A stretch of DNA of 64,000 bases from an uncultured Odoribacter sp. (GCA_900541415.1 UQJP01000008.1:65579-129578), one strand, 5' to 3'. Counted from the stretch's first letter, positions 42,701 to 50,599 are shown. Translations and numbers: made by a program. The notes: generated by a model from the sequence alone, not told the origin.

Positions 42701-43794
42701 AAATGCGTCACAACGATCTTGTCCATGTCCAACAAAGGATTGGCCAGCAAGATTTCGCGTTTCAGGTCGAGCATATGCTGTGCATTTGCCAGCGCGGCCT
42801 CTTCACCTGAATACAACGCTTTTTCAGCTCCGGCAAAACCTTCCGACAATTCCTTGTATTTGGCTTCATATTTAGCAGCATCGAATCCCTGCATTTTTTT
42901 CATATCGTCCAAAGCCATCCGGAGTGCTTTCAGGTTCACCCATTCCAGCTGCTGTTGCAAACTGATCGTACGGTTTACCTTTTTCAGCAAATCCATATAA
43001 GCCAAAGCCTGTGCAGCCGGAGCTTTTTTATCTATTTCCGCAATCTGAGCCTGAAAATAGCTCTGATCTGCCAGAGTTCTCATTTTTGATTGCACCGCCG
43101 CTTTTTCCAAAGAAGCATCCTGAGTGGTGATCCAAAGTTCGGCAGGAACATTCAGGGTTGTTTCGATTCCGGCAATTTCTGCCGGATAAGCCTTTTTCAA
43201 TTGCTCCACGATCGGATGTCCCGCAACATTCTGCACCCGGAACACTACGCTTGCCATTCTGCTGGCTCCATCGTCCACTCCGACCTCGGCTTCGAAAGTT
43301 TTGTATTTTTTCCCCAGGTCGAAAATCATTTCACCGTTTGCATGCAGCATCACTCCCTGCTCATAGGCCTGTCCATTGATCGAAATGGTACGTCCTCCCA
43401 TGTTCTTATTCTTAGCCGGAGCTTTGTAAGGAGAATACATATACGTCGGTTTCAGGTCGGACAGCCACACGGTTTCACCGTTGGTCGTGATTAATTTGGC
43501 ATTGGCCCAGGCGGCATGGTCGAAGCGGTTTCCATCTGCCGTTCCCCACGTGTAAAGAGCCAATTCATTCCACCCTGTTACATCCACAGAAATTTTCTGT
43601 GCAGGGGTACCTAATTTCATAACACCCGAAGCAACAGGCATTTTTTTTGTTGCCAATCGATTGCACGCATCGGTCTTGGCTTTGGTCACAGCGGTTTCCC
43701 AAGAAGAAACAGCCTTTGCTTTTGCCTTCGATTGAGCGGAAACGCCCAATACCAGGAAAAACAAGATACTAAAAATTACAGATCTACATATCAT
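39781..43794 (-). CDS. Large secreted di-haem-motif/SUMF1-fold protein, copy B
   Basis: A 1,337-residue paralogue of the protein at 24338-28339, with the same order: signal peptide (LVLGVSAQ), NPCBM-like domain, helical region, hydrazine-synthase-alpha-like propeller, CVGCH near 826, CVACH near 876, SUMF1-like C-terminus. The C-terminal block reads RGGSWTDRPKYCAS, so one of the two copper cysteines is present and the other is D. The ATG at 43794 (MICRSVIF) gives a proper signal peptide and is preferred to an upstream ATG 39 bases earlier. It follows the LsrF-type gene by 88 bases, across an imperfect hairpin, and is the last gene before a terminator. This links the family to the DhaK/LsrF operon, though its role there is unknown. 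Confidence 0.7.
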   Translation of the reverse strand: MICRSVIFSILFFLVLGVSAQSKAKAKAVSSWETAVTKAKTDACNRLATKKMPVASGVMKLGTPAQKISVDVTGWNELALYTWGTADGNRFDHAAWANAKLITTNGETVWLSDLKPTYMYSPYKAPAKNKNMGGRTISINGQAYEQGVMLHANGEMIFDLGKKYKTFEAEVGVDDGASRMASVVFRVQNVAGHPIVEQLKKAYPAEIAGIETTLNVPAELWITTQDASLEKAAVQSKMRTLADQSYFQAQIAEIDKKAPAAQALAYMDLLKKVNRTISLQQQLEWVNLKALRMALDDMKKMQGFDAAKYEAKYKELSEGFAGAEKALYSGEEAALANAQHMLDLKREILLANPLLDMDKIVVTHFNLGNRARSAMAGSLGTPPNNWSSMYSASRVGQDAEIMELSNLRGDIQKRTIYKPERKVNIADLQMHWDGDKLLFSSVDENNHWQVYEVGIDGKNFHQKVKVDEPDLEFCDANYLPDGRIIASTNIGYHGVPCVNGSDAVGNLSLYDPKNGSFSRLTFDQDGNWNPVVMNNGRVMYTRWEYTDLTHYFSRIVMHMNPDGTENKALYGSGSFWPNSTFDIKPLPGSTTRFVGVISGHHGVVRSGRLMIFDPAKSRKEEQGVVQEMPFRDRKIIPEVKDQLVDGVWPQFLRPFPLNDDYFLVSAKLSPTGLWGIYLVDVFDNLTCIAEFEGEGMNAPMPVRKVKTPPVIPDRVNLADKEATVFIQDIYEGEGTKGLPRGTVKELRVFAYEYAYRNSPSDHDAQGVQSGWDIKRLLGTVPVEEDGSAIFKVPANTPISLQPLDKEGRALQWFRSWFTPKPGETVSCVGCHEDQNQIPIPKRTIASQIKPHQLQTPEGGVRSFTFNLEIQPILDRACVACHDGNKAQPNLTGGRIDTMRRGSNNWMVRPWSKSYLAIMPYVYRQGPEAEMYVLKPYEYHASNSELVRMLTTGHHGVELTDKEWRTLYNWIDFNAPYNGSFDDLRKLGGRDQYERRMELMQKYNGVHVDWRKEIADYADYLKAKGEIKAEMPAPQKEVRYKEVKAKHWPFSASEAKERQAADSKTSKEVEVVPGVKMKFVWVPAGEFVMGSNHSDKDCAPAFKAAVKKGFWMSETEVTNEQFCALFPEHNSRIIGQFWKDHTTAGLPANKPQQPVIRVSCDEAAAYCDKLGQKAGLKMSLPTETQWEWACRGGSDEAFWYGTSNTDFSQYENMADAQLSNMAVQGVDPKPMSKNNPLRKYWDYIPKVASVDDGEMLTAFVGKYQANPWGLKDMHGNVAEWTCSDYVSYPLKKEQTSDKKVVRGGSWTDRPKYCASYTRKAFYPWQKVYNVGFRVIIED
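41411..41495 (-). repeat. Second identity tract, copy B (85 bp)
   Basis: Identical to 25956-26040, in the segment before the first haem motif. Confidence 0.85.
41864..42366 (-). repeat. 503-bp perfect identity tract, copy B
   Basis: Identical base for base to 26409-26911. The flanking parts of the two genes differ at many positions, including synonymous sites. Confidence 0.95.
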
Positions 43795-43882
43795 AAGTAA
43801 AGTTGTCAGTGTAAAAGAAATTTTGCCCTGCACCGGGAAACCGAAAATCTTCGCCTCTCCCGGAGCAAGTCAAAACCTATCT

Positions 43883-44761
43883 TTATTTATTTTTCAATTC
43901 ATTGAACAGCTTAAATGCCTGTTCCGGGGTTTCATTGTCATGGACAACGGCACGAACAGCCTGTATCATCGCTATCGGAGCTTCCGACTGGAACACATTA
44001 CGTCCCATATCCACTCCGCAGGCTCCTTCGTTGATTGCCTTGTAACACAATTCCAAAGCAGCTTTTTCTTCCAACTTCTTACCTCCGGCAATCACGATGG
44101 GTACAGGACAGGAGTTAACCACTTTCTCAAAACCTTCGCAATAATAAGTTTTCACGAAAGTAGCACCGTTCTCGGCACAAATACGGGAAGCCGTGGAGAA
44201 ATAACGGGCATCGCGCGCCATATCTTTACCCACAGCGGTTACCCCTAAAGTAGGGATTCCGTATTTATAACCATAGTCTGCGGTACGCACCAGGTTTTCG
44301 ATGGTTTTCGCTTCATAAGTACCCCCGATAGAAACCATGACAGCCAAAGCCGAAGCGTTAATCCGGATAGCATCGTCGATACCGATGATACATTCGTCGT
44401 TCAGCTCGGTTAAAACGGATGTCCCTGCCGAATAGCGAAGGCAAACCGCTTTATTGCTTGTGGGAGGCACCACAGAACGCAGAGCTCCTCTGGTACACAT
44501 AATCGAATCGGCATACTCGATCAGGGGCACAATACCTAAATCCAGTCTTTCCAGCCCGGAGGTCGGTCCCATAATATAACCGTGGTCGAACGCCAACATA
44601 ACCGTTCTACCGGATTTTACATTGAAAATACGTGACATGCGGTCTTTAATCCCCCAATCGCAATGATCCAGCCCTTTCAGGAAAAAACTTTCGTGTTTTA
44701 CCGGAATGCCAATCCCGTAGTCTTTATCTTTATTTTCTAATATCCCGTCTAAATCTGCCAT
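43883..44761 (-). CDS. LsrF-type thiolase/aldolase (class I aldolase fold)
   Basis: A 292-residue cytoplasmic enzyme closely resembling E. coli LsrF along its whole length. LsrF transfers an acetyl group from 3-hydroxy-2,4-pentanedione 5-phosphate to CoA, giving dihydroxyacetone phosphate. Conserved are the start MADLD, RMSRIFN, VMLAFDHGY with H60, MCTRGALRSVVPP, GVTAVGKDMARDARYFS, the Schiff-base lysine K204 in VKTYY, PIVIAGGKK and GVDMGRNVFQS. It lies 57 bases after DhaL in the IclR-headed run. There is no LsrK, LsrG, LsrR or Lsr transporter nearby, so the substrate may be a phosphorylated dicarbonyl made by DhaK/DhaL rather than the quorum signal. The family call is strong; the pathway is inferred. 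Confidence 0.85.
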   Translation of the reverse strand: MADLDGILENKDKDYGIGIPVKHESFFLKGLDHCDWGIKDRMSRIFNVKSGRTVMLAFDHGYIMGPTSGLERLDLGIVPLIEYADSIMCTRGALRSVVPPTSNKAVCLRYSAGTSVLTELNDECIIGIDDAIRINASALAVMVSIGGTYEAKTIENLVRTADYGYKYGIPTLGVTAVGKDMARDARYFSTASRICAENGATFVKTYYCEGFEKVVNSCPVPIVIAGGKKLEEKAALELCYKAINEGACGVDMGRNVFQSEAPIAMIQAVRAVVHDNETPEQAFKLFNELKNK

Positions 44762-44818
44762 AATAAATTATAATTAAAAGTTTTAAGGTATAAAAAATGA
44801 TTGAATCTTGACTGAATC

Positions 44819-45445
44819 TTAATTGATTCCCTCTGCAAACGACTGGAACAGGCAAGCCCAGGAAGTAGCGCCCGCATCGGCAAACCCGATAGAACGTTCT
44901 CCCAAATTCCGGGCACGCCCGAAATTAGCTTTCATATCCACCGTAGCCTCAGCTCCCTTTAAAGCAGCTTCTGCCCCGGCTTTCAACAAAGTCTTCACAT
45001 CGTCCGATTCGCAAGCTTCGATAGCTTCCACCGCCGGAACCAATGCGTCCATCATGGTTTTATCTCCGGGTTTTGCTTTGGTTTGCTCCTGCACTCCGGT
45101 CAATCCCCCGCGAAACATGGCTTTCAGTTGAGCTGCATTCACCTCGTCGATCACCTGCAAAGGTTCCAGGGCTTCTCCCATCCCCATAAACAAAGCGCCT
45201 AACAGGGTGCTGGTAGAGCCGCTGGTTTTCATCATCACGCCCATCCCCATATCGTTGAGCATAGCAGAAAACTCCGTTCCCTCCTGTGCGTCGGCAGCAA
45301 TAATGGAAAGAGCAGTCACAATGGCTGTTCCGTGGTCGCCATCCCCGGCAATCGCATCCAGTTTCGAAAACTCCTCTTCTCTCGCTTTTATATTAGCCAG
45401 AGCCAGATTCATCATTGCCTTAAAATTCTCTATCGTTAAATTCAT
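44819..45445 (-). CDS. dhaL: DhaL-type kinase subunit (ADP/ATP-binding)
   Basis: A 208-residue all-helical nucleotide-binding subunit of a dihydroxyacetone-kinase-like enzyme. The metal-binding aspartates D30, D35 and D37 lie in LDAIAGDGDHGT, at the same numbers as in E. coli DhaL. KTSGSTSTLLGALFMGMG and KPGDKTMMDALVPA are the other conserved nucleotide-site blocks, and the C-terminus has GRARNLGERSIGFADAGATSW. DhaK is encoded upstream. No DhaM (PTS phosphocarrier) is in the window, so the phosphate donor, ATP directly or a distant PTS protein, is not settled. A 12-bp hairpin lies between dhaK and dhaL. Confidence 0.88.
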   Translation of the reverse strand: MNLTIENFKAMMNLALANIKAREEEFSKLDAIAGDGDHGTAIVTALSIIAADAQEGTEFSAMLNDMGMGVMMKTSGSTSTLLGALFMGMGEALEPLQVIDEVNAAQLKAMFRGGLTGVQEQTKAKPGDKTMMDALVPAVEAIEACESDDVKTLLKAGAEAALKGAEATVDMKANFGRARNLGERSIGFADAGATSWACLFQSFAEGIN

Positions 45446-45474
45446 TGTTATTATTGTCTATAAAAGTCGGAACA

Positions 45475-45518
45475 TACAGGACAAAGCCTTCAAAAGATTT
45501 CCGCGCCTTTGTCCTGTA
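45475..45518 (-). other. Stable hairpin between dhaK and dhaL
   Basis: TACAGGACAAAG (45475-45486) pairs perfectly with CTTTGTCCTGTA (45507-45518) around a 20-base loop. No T tract follows on the minus strand, so it is more likely an mRNA stability or processing element, or a partial terminator, than a full stop. Confidence 0.5.
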
Positions 45519-45568
45519 CTTCCTGCTCGTTTCTATCAGTATTTTTGAATAGGCCGTGAACTCCCGGA

Positions 45569-46573
45569 TCATTTTTTAACAGTCGTCCAATACGGAGCGT
45601 TAGCCATATGATTTTTCAGATAATCGATATGGTCGTCGTCCATTCTTCCCAAAATCATCTGGAATCCGGATTGTTCCTGAACAGTCAGCATTTCACCGAT
45701 ACGTCCGTCCACCACTTTCACTCCGGCAGCTTCCAGCACCTGATAAGCCCGGCGGAAAACAATGTTCATTTCCATGTGTGTGGTAGCACCTACACCGTTG
45801 ATGTACAATAATACTTTATCCCCGGCTTTAGCCTGCAATTTACGCATCAGCAGTCCCACCATTTTTTCAGCCGTATCATCGGCAGAAACTAAGGCTTCCT
45901 GACCGCCACCGCCTTCACCGTGCTGTCCCATTCCAATTTCCATAATACCTTCCGGCAGGTCGGTAATCGTAGCATCGTTCTGCGGATGGGTACATTTGTT
46001 CATAGCCACAGCCAAGGTTGCAATTCCTTTATTGAAACGTTCTCCCAGTTCATACAGCTCGTCCAGGCTCTTGCCTTCTTCCGAAGCCGCGCCTACCACC
46101 TTGTATAAGGGAATACATCCGGCCAATCCCCGACGGTCGTCGTCGGCAGCGTCCAATCCTGCGCTAATATCGTCGTGAGTTTCCAGCATTTTCACTTTAA
46201 TTCCGGCTTTGGCTGCCAGCTTACAAGCCATATTGGCACTCATCAGGTCGCCCGAATGGTTTAACACCACCAATAAAATTCCGGCATCCCGTTTGAACAT
46301 CTGTAAAGCCTGGAACACACGCTGTGCGCCCGGAGCGGCAAACACATCGCCCACCACGGAACAATCCAGCATCCCTTCACCCACGTATCCGCTCAGGGCA
46401 GGTTCGTGTCCCGATCCACCCATCGTTACGATGGCAACCTTATCTTCGCTTTTCGGATTAGCCCGCACAACGATATTTTCCGCTCCCAGTTTCACCCGGT
46501 CCTGGTATGCCAACACATAACCTTCCAACAATTCTTTCGTTATATCCTCGGTCTTATTGATAAACTTCTTCAT
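45569..46573 (-). CDS. dhaK: DhaK-type kinase subunit (substrate-binding)
   Basis: A 334-residue substrate-binding subunit of a dihydroxyacetone-kinase-like enzyme. H56 in GGSGHEPALSGY and D109 in NHSGDLMSAN match E. coli DhaK H56 and D109. H218 in GMGQHGEGGGG corresponds to the histidine that binds the substrate carbonyl covalently as a hemiaminal. Around it the usual GIHGEPG is changed to GQHGEGGGG, and the NYTGD block to NHSGD, so the pocket may accept something other than dihydroxyacetone. It is 24 bases behind the VOC gene and 123 bases ahead of dhaL. Related kinases act on tetruloses and branched ketoses; which ketose applies here is unknown. Confidence 0.88.
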   Translation of the reverse strand: MKKFINKTEDITKELLEGYVLAYQDRVKLGAENIVVRANPKSEDKVAIVTMGGSGHEPALSGYVGEGMLDCSVVGDVFAAPGAQRVFQALQMFKRDAGILLVVLNHSGDLMSANMACKLAAKAGIKVKMLETHDDISAGLDAADDDRRGLAGCIPLYKVVGAASEEGKSLDELYELGERFNKGIATLAVAMNKCTHPQNDATITDLPEGIMEIGMGQHGEGGGGQEALVSADDTAEKMVGLLMRKLQAKAGDKVLLYINGVGATTHMEMNIVFRRAYQVLEAAGVKVVDGRIGEMLTVQEQSGFQMILGRMDDDHIDYLKNHMANAPYWTTVKK

Positions 46574-46597
46574 AATCTTCTGTTGTTTTAGATTGTC

Positions 46598-46912
46598 TTA
46601 TTTTTTATAACACATCAACTCCACCGGAATACCTTCCTCCTCAATAAAAGCAATGAATTTATCACCGCAATCCATCGGTTCCACGATCACCTTAGCTCCT
46701 TTCAATTCCGCATCCAGATCAGGGATTTCGTAAGCCACATGGGCCACTTTCTGAAGTAGTTCCGGCATCCAGGTATCCGGCTCGAAACGCAGAAATTCAA
46801 TCCGGTTTTTGCTTTGGGTAAAATCGGTCAACCATACTTTCAAACCTTCTGCATAGGTTTCGCCCGGTTGGGGTACCGTTGTCGGGATTCCAAAATGATT
46901 TACTTTTCTCAT
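46598..46912 (-). CDS. VOC (glyoxalase-fold) small protein
   Basis: A 104-residue cytoplasmic protein with the beta-alpha-beta pattern of one vicinal oxygen chelate half: HFGIPTTVPQPGETY, then HVAYEIPDLDAEL and IAFIEEEGIPVELM. The usual metal ligands would be H6, E50-region, H78 and E99. VOC proteins include glyoxalases, epimerases, isomerases and dioxygenases. In this operon it could isomerise the phosphorylated carbonyl intermediate before thiolytic cleavage, a job done by LsrG in the AI-2 pathway. LsrG has a different fold, so this is a hypothesis of analogy only. Gaps to its neighbours are 24 bases on each side. Confidence 0.65.
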   Translation of the reverse strand: MRKVNHFGIPTTVPQPGETYAEGLKVWLTDFTQSKNRIEFLRFEPDTWMPELLQKVAHVAYEIPDLDAELKGAKVIVEPMDCGDKFIAFIEEEGIPVELMCYKK

Positions 46913-46936
46913 AGCTTCAATGGTTAATGGTGTTAC

Positions 46937-47656
46937 TTATTTCTGGCTCAGGATGTCGGTGAACTGCACTTTCGGATTTGTAAAGCGCAAACCGTTTCCG
47001 TCATGATAGTTAGCAAATTCGAACACACAAGCTCCGTTTTCTCCGGCCATCATAAAGTGAGGTTCGCCCACACCGTTCAGCGGCAGGATTTCTCCCGGAT
47101 TCTGTTTCACCCAATGTTTTGCGGTGATATAACCTTCCTGGCATTTAGGCAGCGCCGGAGCATTCGGAGTTTCTTCTCCGGTAGAGAAATTATAGATATA
47201 TCCTTTGTTCACCATCCAGGTTTCGTGTTTTGCCGGTTTATCGGTAGCCACGTGGCGATGCTCGGTGATCATCTGTCCCGGCAACAGGTAAATTTCATGA
47301 GCGAAATAACCGTGTTCGGCATCGTTCACCCAGAAAAATCCGCCCATACCCACATTTTCAAAATCTCCCAGCTCAAAATCGGTGATCCAAAGATTGTCAC
47401 GCATGAATTTAGACAATTTGATTCCGTAGTGTGCCAGCATATCTTCGTAAGCTTTCAGGGCTACGTCTGCCTGTAATTTTCCGTCTTTATAAAAATCTTT
47501 ATTCGTGTACTTTTTTACATAAGGTGCATTTTGTGCTTCCATGGTATTTTCAGTTTTAGTTACGTTTTCCGTTTTTTGGTTATTTTTGGGTGCGCAAGCT
47601 ACCACAGCTACACCCAAACATCCTAAAGCAACAACTTTTAAAAATCTTTTTTTCAT
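46937..47656 (-). CDS. Cupin-fold lipoprotein, possibly sugar-isomerase-like
   Basis: A 239-residue lipoprotein (signal ending VAVVAC, then a polar linker) whose body is a cupin barrel. The first cupin motif is GQMITEHRHVATDKPAKHETW, read as H-R-H plus H/E ligands, and the second is LPLNGVGEPHFMM with a further histidine. The length, the aromatic-rich barrel and the ligand spacing recall D-lyxose-isomerase-type cupins, but those are normally cytoplasmic and the similarity is weak. The start at 47656 (MKKRFLKVV) is preferred to an ATG 24 bases upstream because it gives a normal lipoprotein signal. It follows the chorismatase-like gene by 31 bases within the operon. It may convert or bind the substrate before uptake. 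Confidence 0.6.
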   Translation of the reverse strand: MKKRFLKVVALGCLGVAVVACAPKNNQKTENVTKTENTMEAQNAPYVKKYTNKDFYKDGKLQADVALKAYEDMLAHYGIKLSKFMRDNLWITDFELGDFENVGMGGFFWVNDAEHGYFAHEIYLLPGQMITEHRHVATDKPAKHETWMVNKGYIYNFSTGEETPNAPALPKCQEGYITAKHWVKQNPGEILPLNGVGEPHFMMAGENGACVFEFANYHDGNGLRFTNPKVQFTDILSQK

Positions 47657-47687
47657 AACACATTTATTATTTAAAATCAATATTCAA

Positions 47688-48842
47688 TCATTCTTTCACG
47701 GCAAACGAAGCTATTCCCTCGATTTCGATCAACAATTCATCCCGGCAAACATCCGCCAGCAAATAAGAAATAGGCACTTTTGTAAACAGATGTTCCATAT
47801 ACACTTTCACCGCCGTCACATCCTCCGGATTTTTCAGATACACCCGGAGCATTTCCAACTGGCAGGCCCCATCGGGACAAATCCCCGCTTTATTCAGGTT
47901 CTCTTCGGAAATCAGGTAGTTTATGTTTTCCATCGTAGTCCCGGTCTGCACCAGAATCCCGACATCCGTCAAACTTTGTTCTCCACGGATAGCCGCCGTT
48001 CCAGAAATATAAACCAGTCCCCTTTCGGCTCCCACAACAGCTTTCGCCCGCTCGAATTTAGGCGTGGTTTTTTCTTTAAACACTTTATCTTCGGTTCCCA
48101 AAAGCACTTCCTGCGAATAAGCATGCGCCGCCACCTGCAAAGCGTTGTCCAAAGGCACACACCTGAAATACGGTAATTTCGGAATGATGGCGTTCACATC
48201 CACCAGCACCCCACCCAATTGCGTACCGATTCCGGTGGCTGCCGGATAACCTTCCGGCCAATCCGTACGGGAGTAAAAATGACTACGGGAATCGTTAAAA
48301 TCCTGATAATGCTGATGATCTCCGTTAAAAGCGGTGATCCGTTCAATATAGTTCCATTGGCGGACAATGGAATGGATACTGCATTTTTCTTTTTCGAGCA
48401 ACTCCCCCAAATCGGCGAACACTTCGTCCGACTGCTGCAAAATCCCCGCATTCAGGTCTTTTCCCTGCAAACTTCCGATCACCAACTCCCGGTGTTCATC
48501 GTCCTCGATTTTCAGGTAATGAATCCCTTTGTAATCACAATATTCGATCTTTCCCTCAAAATCAGCTCCCACCCGGTACACTTCCAACACCAGTTCGCCC
48601 ACCAGCGGACGCTGGGCCACATAGCTCACAGCCGGACAGGCATCCACAAATTTCTCCTTCACTTTTTCACGGATAATGGCCAGCCGGGTTGTATACTCCT
48701 CGTTATTTTGCGGTTTTCCAAAAAAGATCAGGCGGGTCACTATATCATTTTCGCTGCATTCGTTCAGCAATTCGTCCACCAGGCAGCCGAATTCTTTGTT
48801 CTCTGCCGTAAAAATATCGTATGATGTTCTATAAAATACCAT
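47688..48842 (-). CDS. Chorismatase/Rid-superfamily-like protein
   Basis: A 384-residue cytoplasmic protein. The N-terminal third has no clear match; the rest resembles the chorismatase branch of the Rid (YjgF) superfamily, with RQWNYIERITAFNGDHQHYQ, DSRSHFYSR and GYPAATGIGTQLGG, and a C-terminal trimeric-barrel-like half (GLVYISGTAAIRGE, DVGILVQTGTTMENINYLI). Known members hydrolyse chorismate or act in imine deamination. No other aromatic gene is near, so a different enol or cyclic substrate is plausible. Its ATG shares one base with the stop of the upstream cytochrome gene (TAATG), showing tight coupling. Confidence 0.6.
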   Translation of the reverse strand: MVFYRTSYDIFTAENKEFGCLVDELLNECSENDIVTRLIFFGKPQNNEEYTTRLAIIREKVKEKFVDACPAVSYVAQRPLVGELVLEVYRVGADFEGKIEYCDYKGIHYLKIEDDEHRELVIGSLQGKDLNAGILQQSDEVFADLGELLEKEKCSIHSIVRQWNYIERITAFNGDHQHYQDFNDSRSHFYSRTDWPEGYPAATGIGTQLGGVLVDVNAIIPKLPYFRCVPLDNALQVAAHAYSQEVLLGTEDKVFKEKTTPKFERAKAVVGAERGLVYISGTAAIRGEQSLTDVGILVQTGTTMENINYLISEENLNKAGICPDGACQLEMLRVYLKNPEDVTAVKVYMEHLFTKVPISYLLADVCRDELLIEIEGIASFAVKE

Positions 48843-50599
48843 TACAAAGAATTTACATATTCAACCAATGCTTCCAGATCCGTCTTCGACAGTTTTTTAT
48901 CTATTCCGTGTTTATGCACTTTAAACACATCCTCCATCGTAGCTGCACGCCCATCGAAAAGATAAGGAGCCGTACGCCATACCTCCCGCAAGGTAGGAGT
49001 GTCCCAGCCGTTTTCAAATTCTATATCGTCACCGATACGATGCATTTTCAAATCCGTGAAATAAGGGCCGGAATGACATTCATCGCATTTCAATTTTTCA
49101 AATACTTTTCTGCCCAGTTTCGCCTTTTCCGACAGTTCACCGTTCACCAGATAGGGACTCGGCACAGGACGTAAAGATTTCAGGTATTCGTCCACACACT
49201 TCGCATCTTCCTCTGAAATTTCATAAAACTGGATATGGTAAAACCCTTTCCTCACTGCCGTTTCAGCATCCGCCCGGATTCCGGAAATCATACAGGGAGC
49301 CGTTACATGCGAAAACAGCATACTCTTACAGTTTTTTGAATTTCCAACCCCGTCATTCATCAAATCCCAGTTCATGCCGTCGGTACGACCGTCGCCCGGA
49401 TGGCAACCATTACAGGATTGCCAATTCTGAAAACAGTAATGCGCATCATTGAACATTCGTTCACCTTTATTTTGAGCTGTTTCCACCCGCCCCGGATTCA
49501 GGTTAATATCCGTAAGTGTTTTCGTGGAAAGATCGTAAATATTCAAATCATCGGAGAAATAAGTAGGAATATAAACCTTGTTGTTATGCACGGCAAAATT
49601 CCGGGGGCCATTGCCTTTCAAAGTGATCCGTTCACGAACTCCATACAGGAAACGCAAATCGTAATTCAAATTTTTCTTGTCGGGATAAGCCTCGAATTTC
49701 TTGAGAAACTCCGGATAATCGATCACACTGATCTCATGTACCCCCGAATGGGAAATTACCATTTTATCACCCGCACAAGCCACTCCCCATATTCCGGCAG
49801 CTCCCCGCTCCGGCTCGTCCACCAGTACGGCTCCCAAAAACTCTTCTTTAGCAACGTCCACGACACTCACGGCACTGGTGTTCATCCACCCCTGCTGCAA
49901 CTGGGAAGTAGGCACGGTAAAACGTCCCAGATTATGGGAAACAAATACATATTTTCCGTCAGGCGACAGGCAAAGCCCGCGCAAGGCGTTACTTCCGTTT
50001 TCCAAACGAATATCGTTGCGCTTCGACATCGAAGGCACATCGACCACCGACAAGCAAGCAGCCACCGTATCAAGGTCGGCACGCTGCGCAGGCAGGAAAT
50101 TGGTTACAAACAACGTTTTCCCGTCCTGGCTAAATACAGCTTTTTTCGGTTCGCGCAATACTTTCACGTTCCGTTCCAATGTCCCGGACTGGAGGTTGAT
50201 TTCGCTCACCGTTCCTGCAAACTGATTGCAAACATACAATTTCGACCCATCGCTGTTTAACAGGGGCCCGGTAGCACCGGATGCCGCCGGAATCGTTTTC
50301 ACAATACCGTCAGCAGATAAATCGATCACGGCAACTTTTCCTTCCGTATCGAAGCAGGTCACATAAGCCTGTTTCCCTTTCACCGCCACACCCGTAGGAG
50401 TTTGATCCAATTTCCAGCTTTTCAACATTTTAAGACCGGCTTCGTCATACAGGCGCAACGTTTTATCGCCCTTGCACGTCATTAACAACTCACCATTATC
50501 CATCACCTGAATATCAGTGACGAAAAGCGGCGCATTCCCGCCCTGAGCTCCGGCAACCAAAGCCCATAACATACACAGTATTACTCCTATCAGTTTCAT
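48842..50599 (-). CDS. Beta-propeller/di-haem cytochrome c peroxidase-like protein
   Basis: A 585-residue exported protein. The signal peptide ends at LVAGAQ. Residues 25-375 form a YVTN-type beta-propeller with repeated blocks such as SKLYVCNQFAGTVSEINL and KYVFVSHNLG. The C-terminal 200 residues contain two c-type haem motifs, CNGCH and CDECH, and resemble di-haem peroxidase/MauG-type domains (FSHVTAPCMISGIRADAE, APYLFDGRAATMEDVF). Such proteins oxidise substrates or pass electrons in the periplasm. It is directly behind iclR (102-base gap) and coupled to the chorismatase-like gene. Its substrate may be the compound the operon degrades. Confidence 0.75.
   Translation of the reverse strand: MKLIGVILCMLWALVAGAQGGNAPLFVTDIQVMDNGELLMTCKGDKTLRLYDEAGLKMLKSWKLDQTPTGVAVKGKQAYVTCFDTEGKVAVIDLSADGIVKTIPAASGATGPLLNSDGSKLYVCNQFAGTVSEINLQSGTLERNVKVLREPKKAVFSQDGKTLFVTNFLPAQRADLDTVAACLSVVDVPSMSKRNDIRLENGSNALRGLCLSPDGKYVFVSHNLGRFTVPTSQLQQGWMNTSAVSVVDVAKEEFLGAVLVDEPERGAAGIWGVACAGDKMVISHSGVHEISVIDYPEFLKKFEAYPDKKNLNYDLRFLYGVRERITLKGNGPRNFAVHNNKVYIPTYFSDDLNIYDLSTKTLTDINLNPGRVETAQNKGERMFNDAHYCFQNWQSCNGCHPGDGRTDGMNWDLMNDGVGNSKNCKSMLFSHVTAPCMISGIRADAETAVRKGFYHIQFYEISEEDAKCVDEYLKSLRPVPSPYLVNGELSEKAKLGRKVFEKLKCDECHSGPYFTDLKMHRIGDDIEFENGWDTPTLREVWRTAPYLFDGRAATMEDVFKVHKHGIDKKLSKTDLEALVEYVNSL

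Noticed and set aside
43654..43663. Another CAATCGATTG palindrome, a possible fourth LacI-like operator
   Set aside because: It lies inside the coding sequence of copy B, 130 bases after the start, with no promoter element beside it; a chance match is more likely.
43883..44761. A complete AI-2 (lsr) quorum-signal degradation locus
   Set aside because: Only the LsrF-type enzyme is present; no LsrK, LsrG, LsrR or transporter gene lies within the window.
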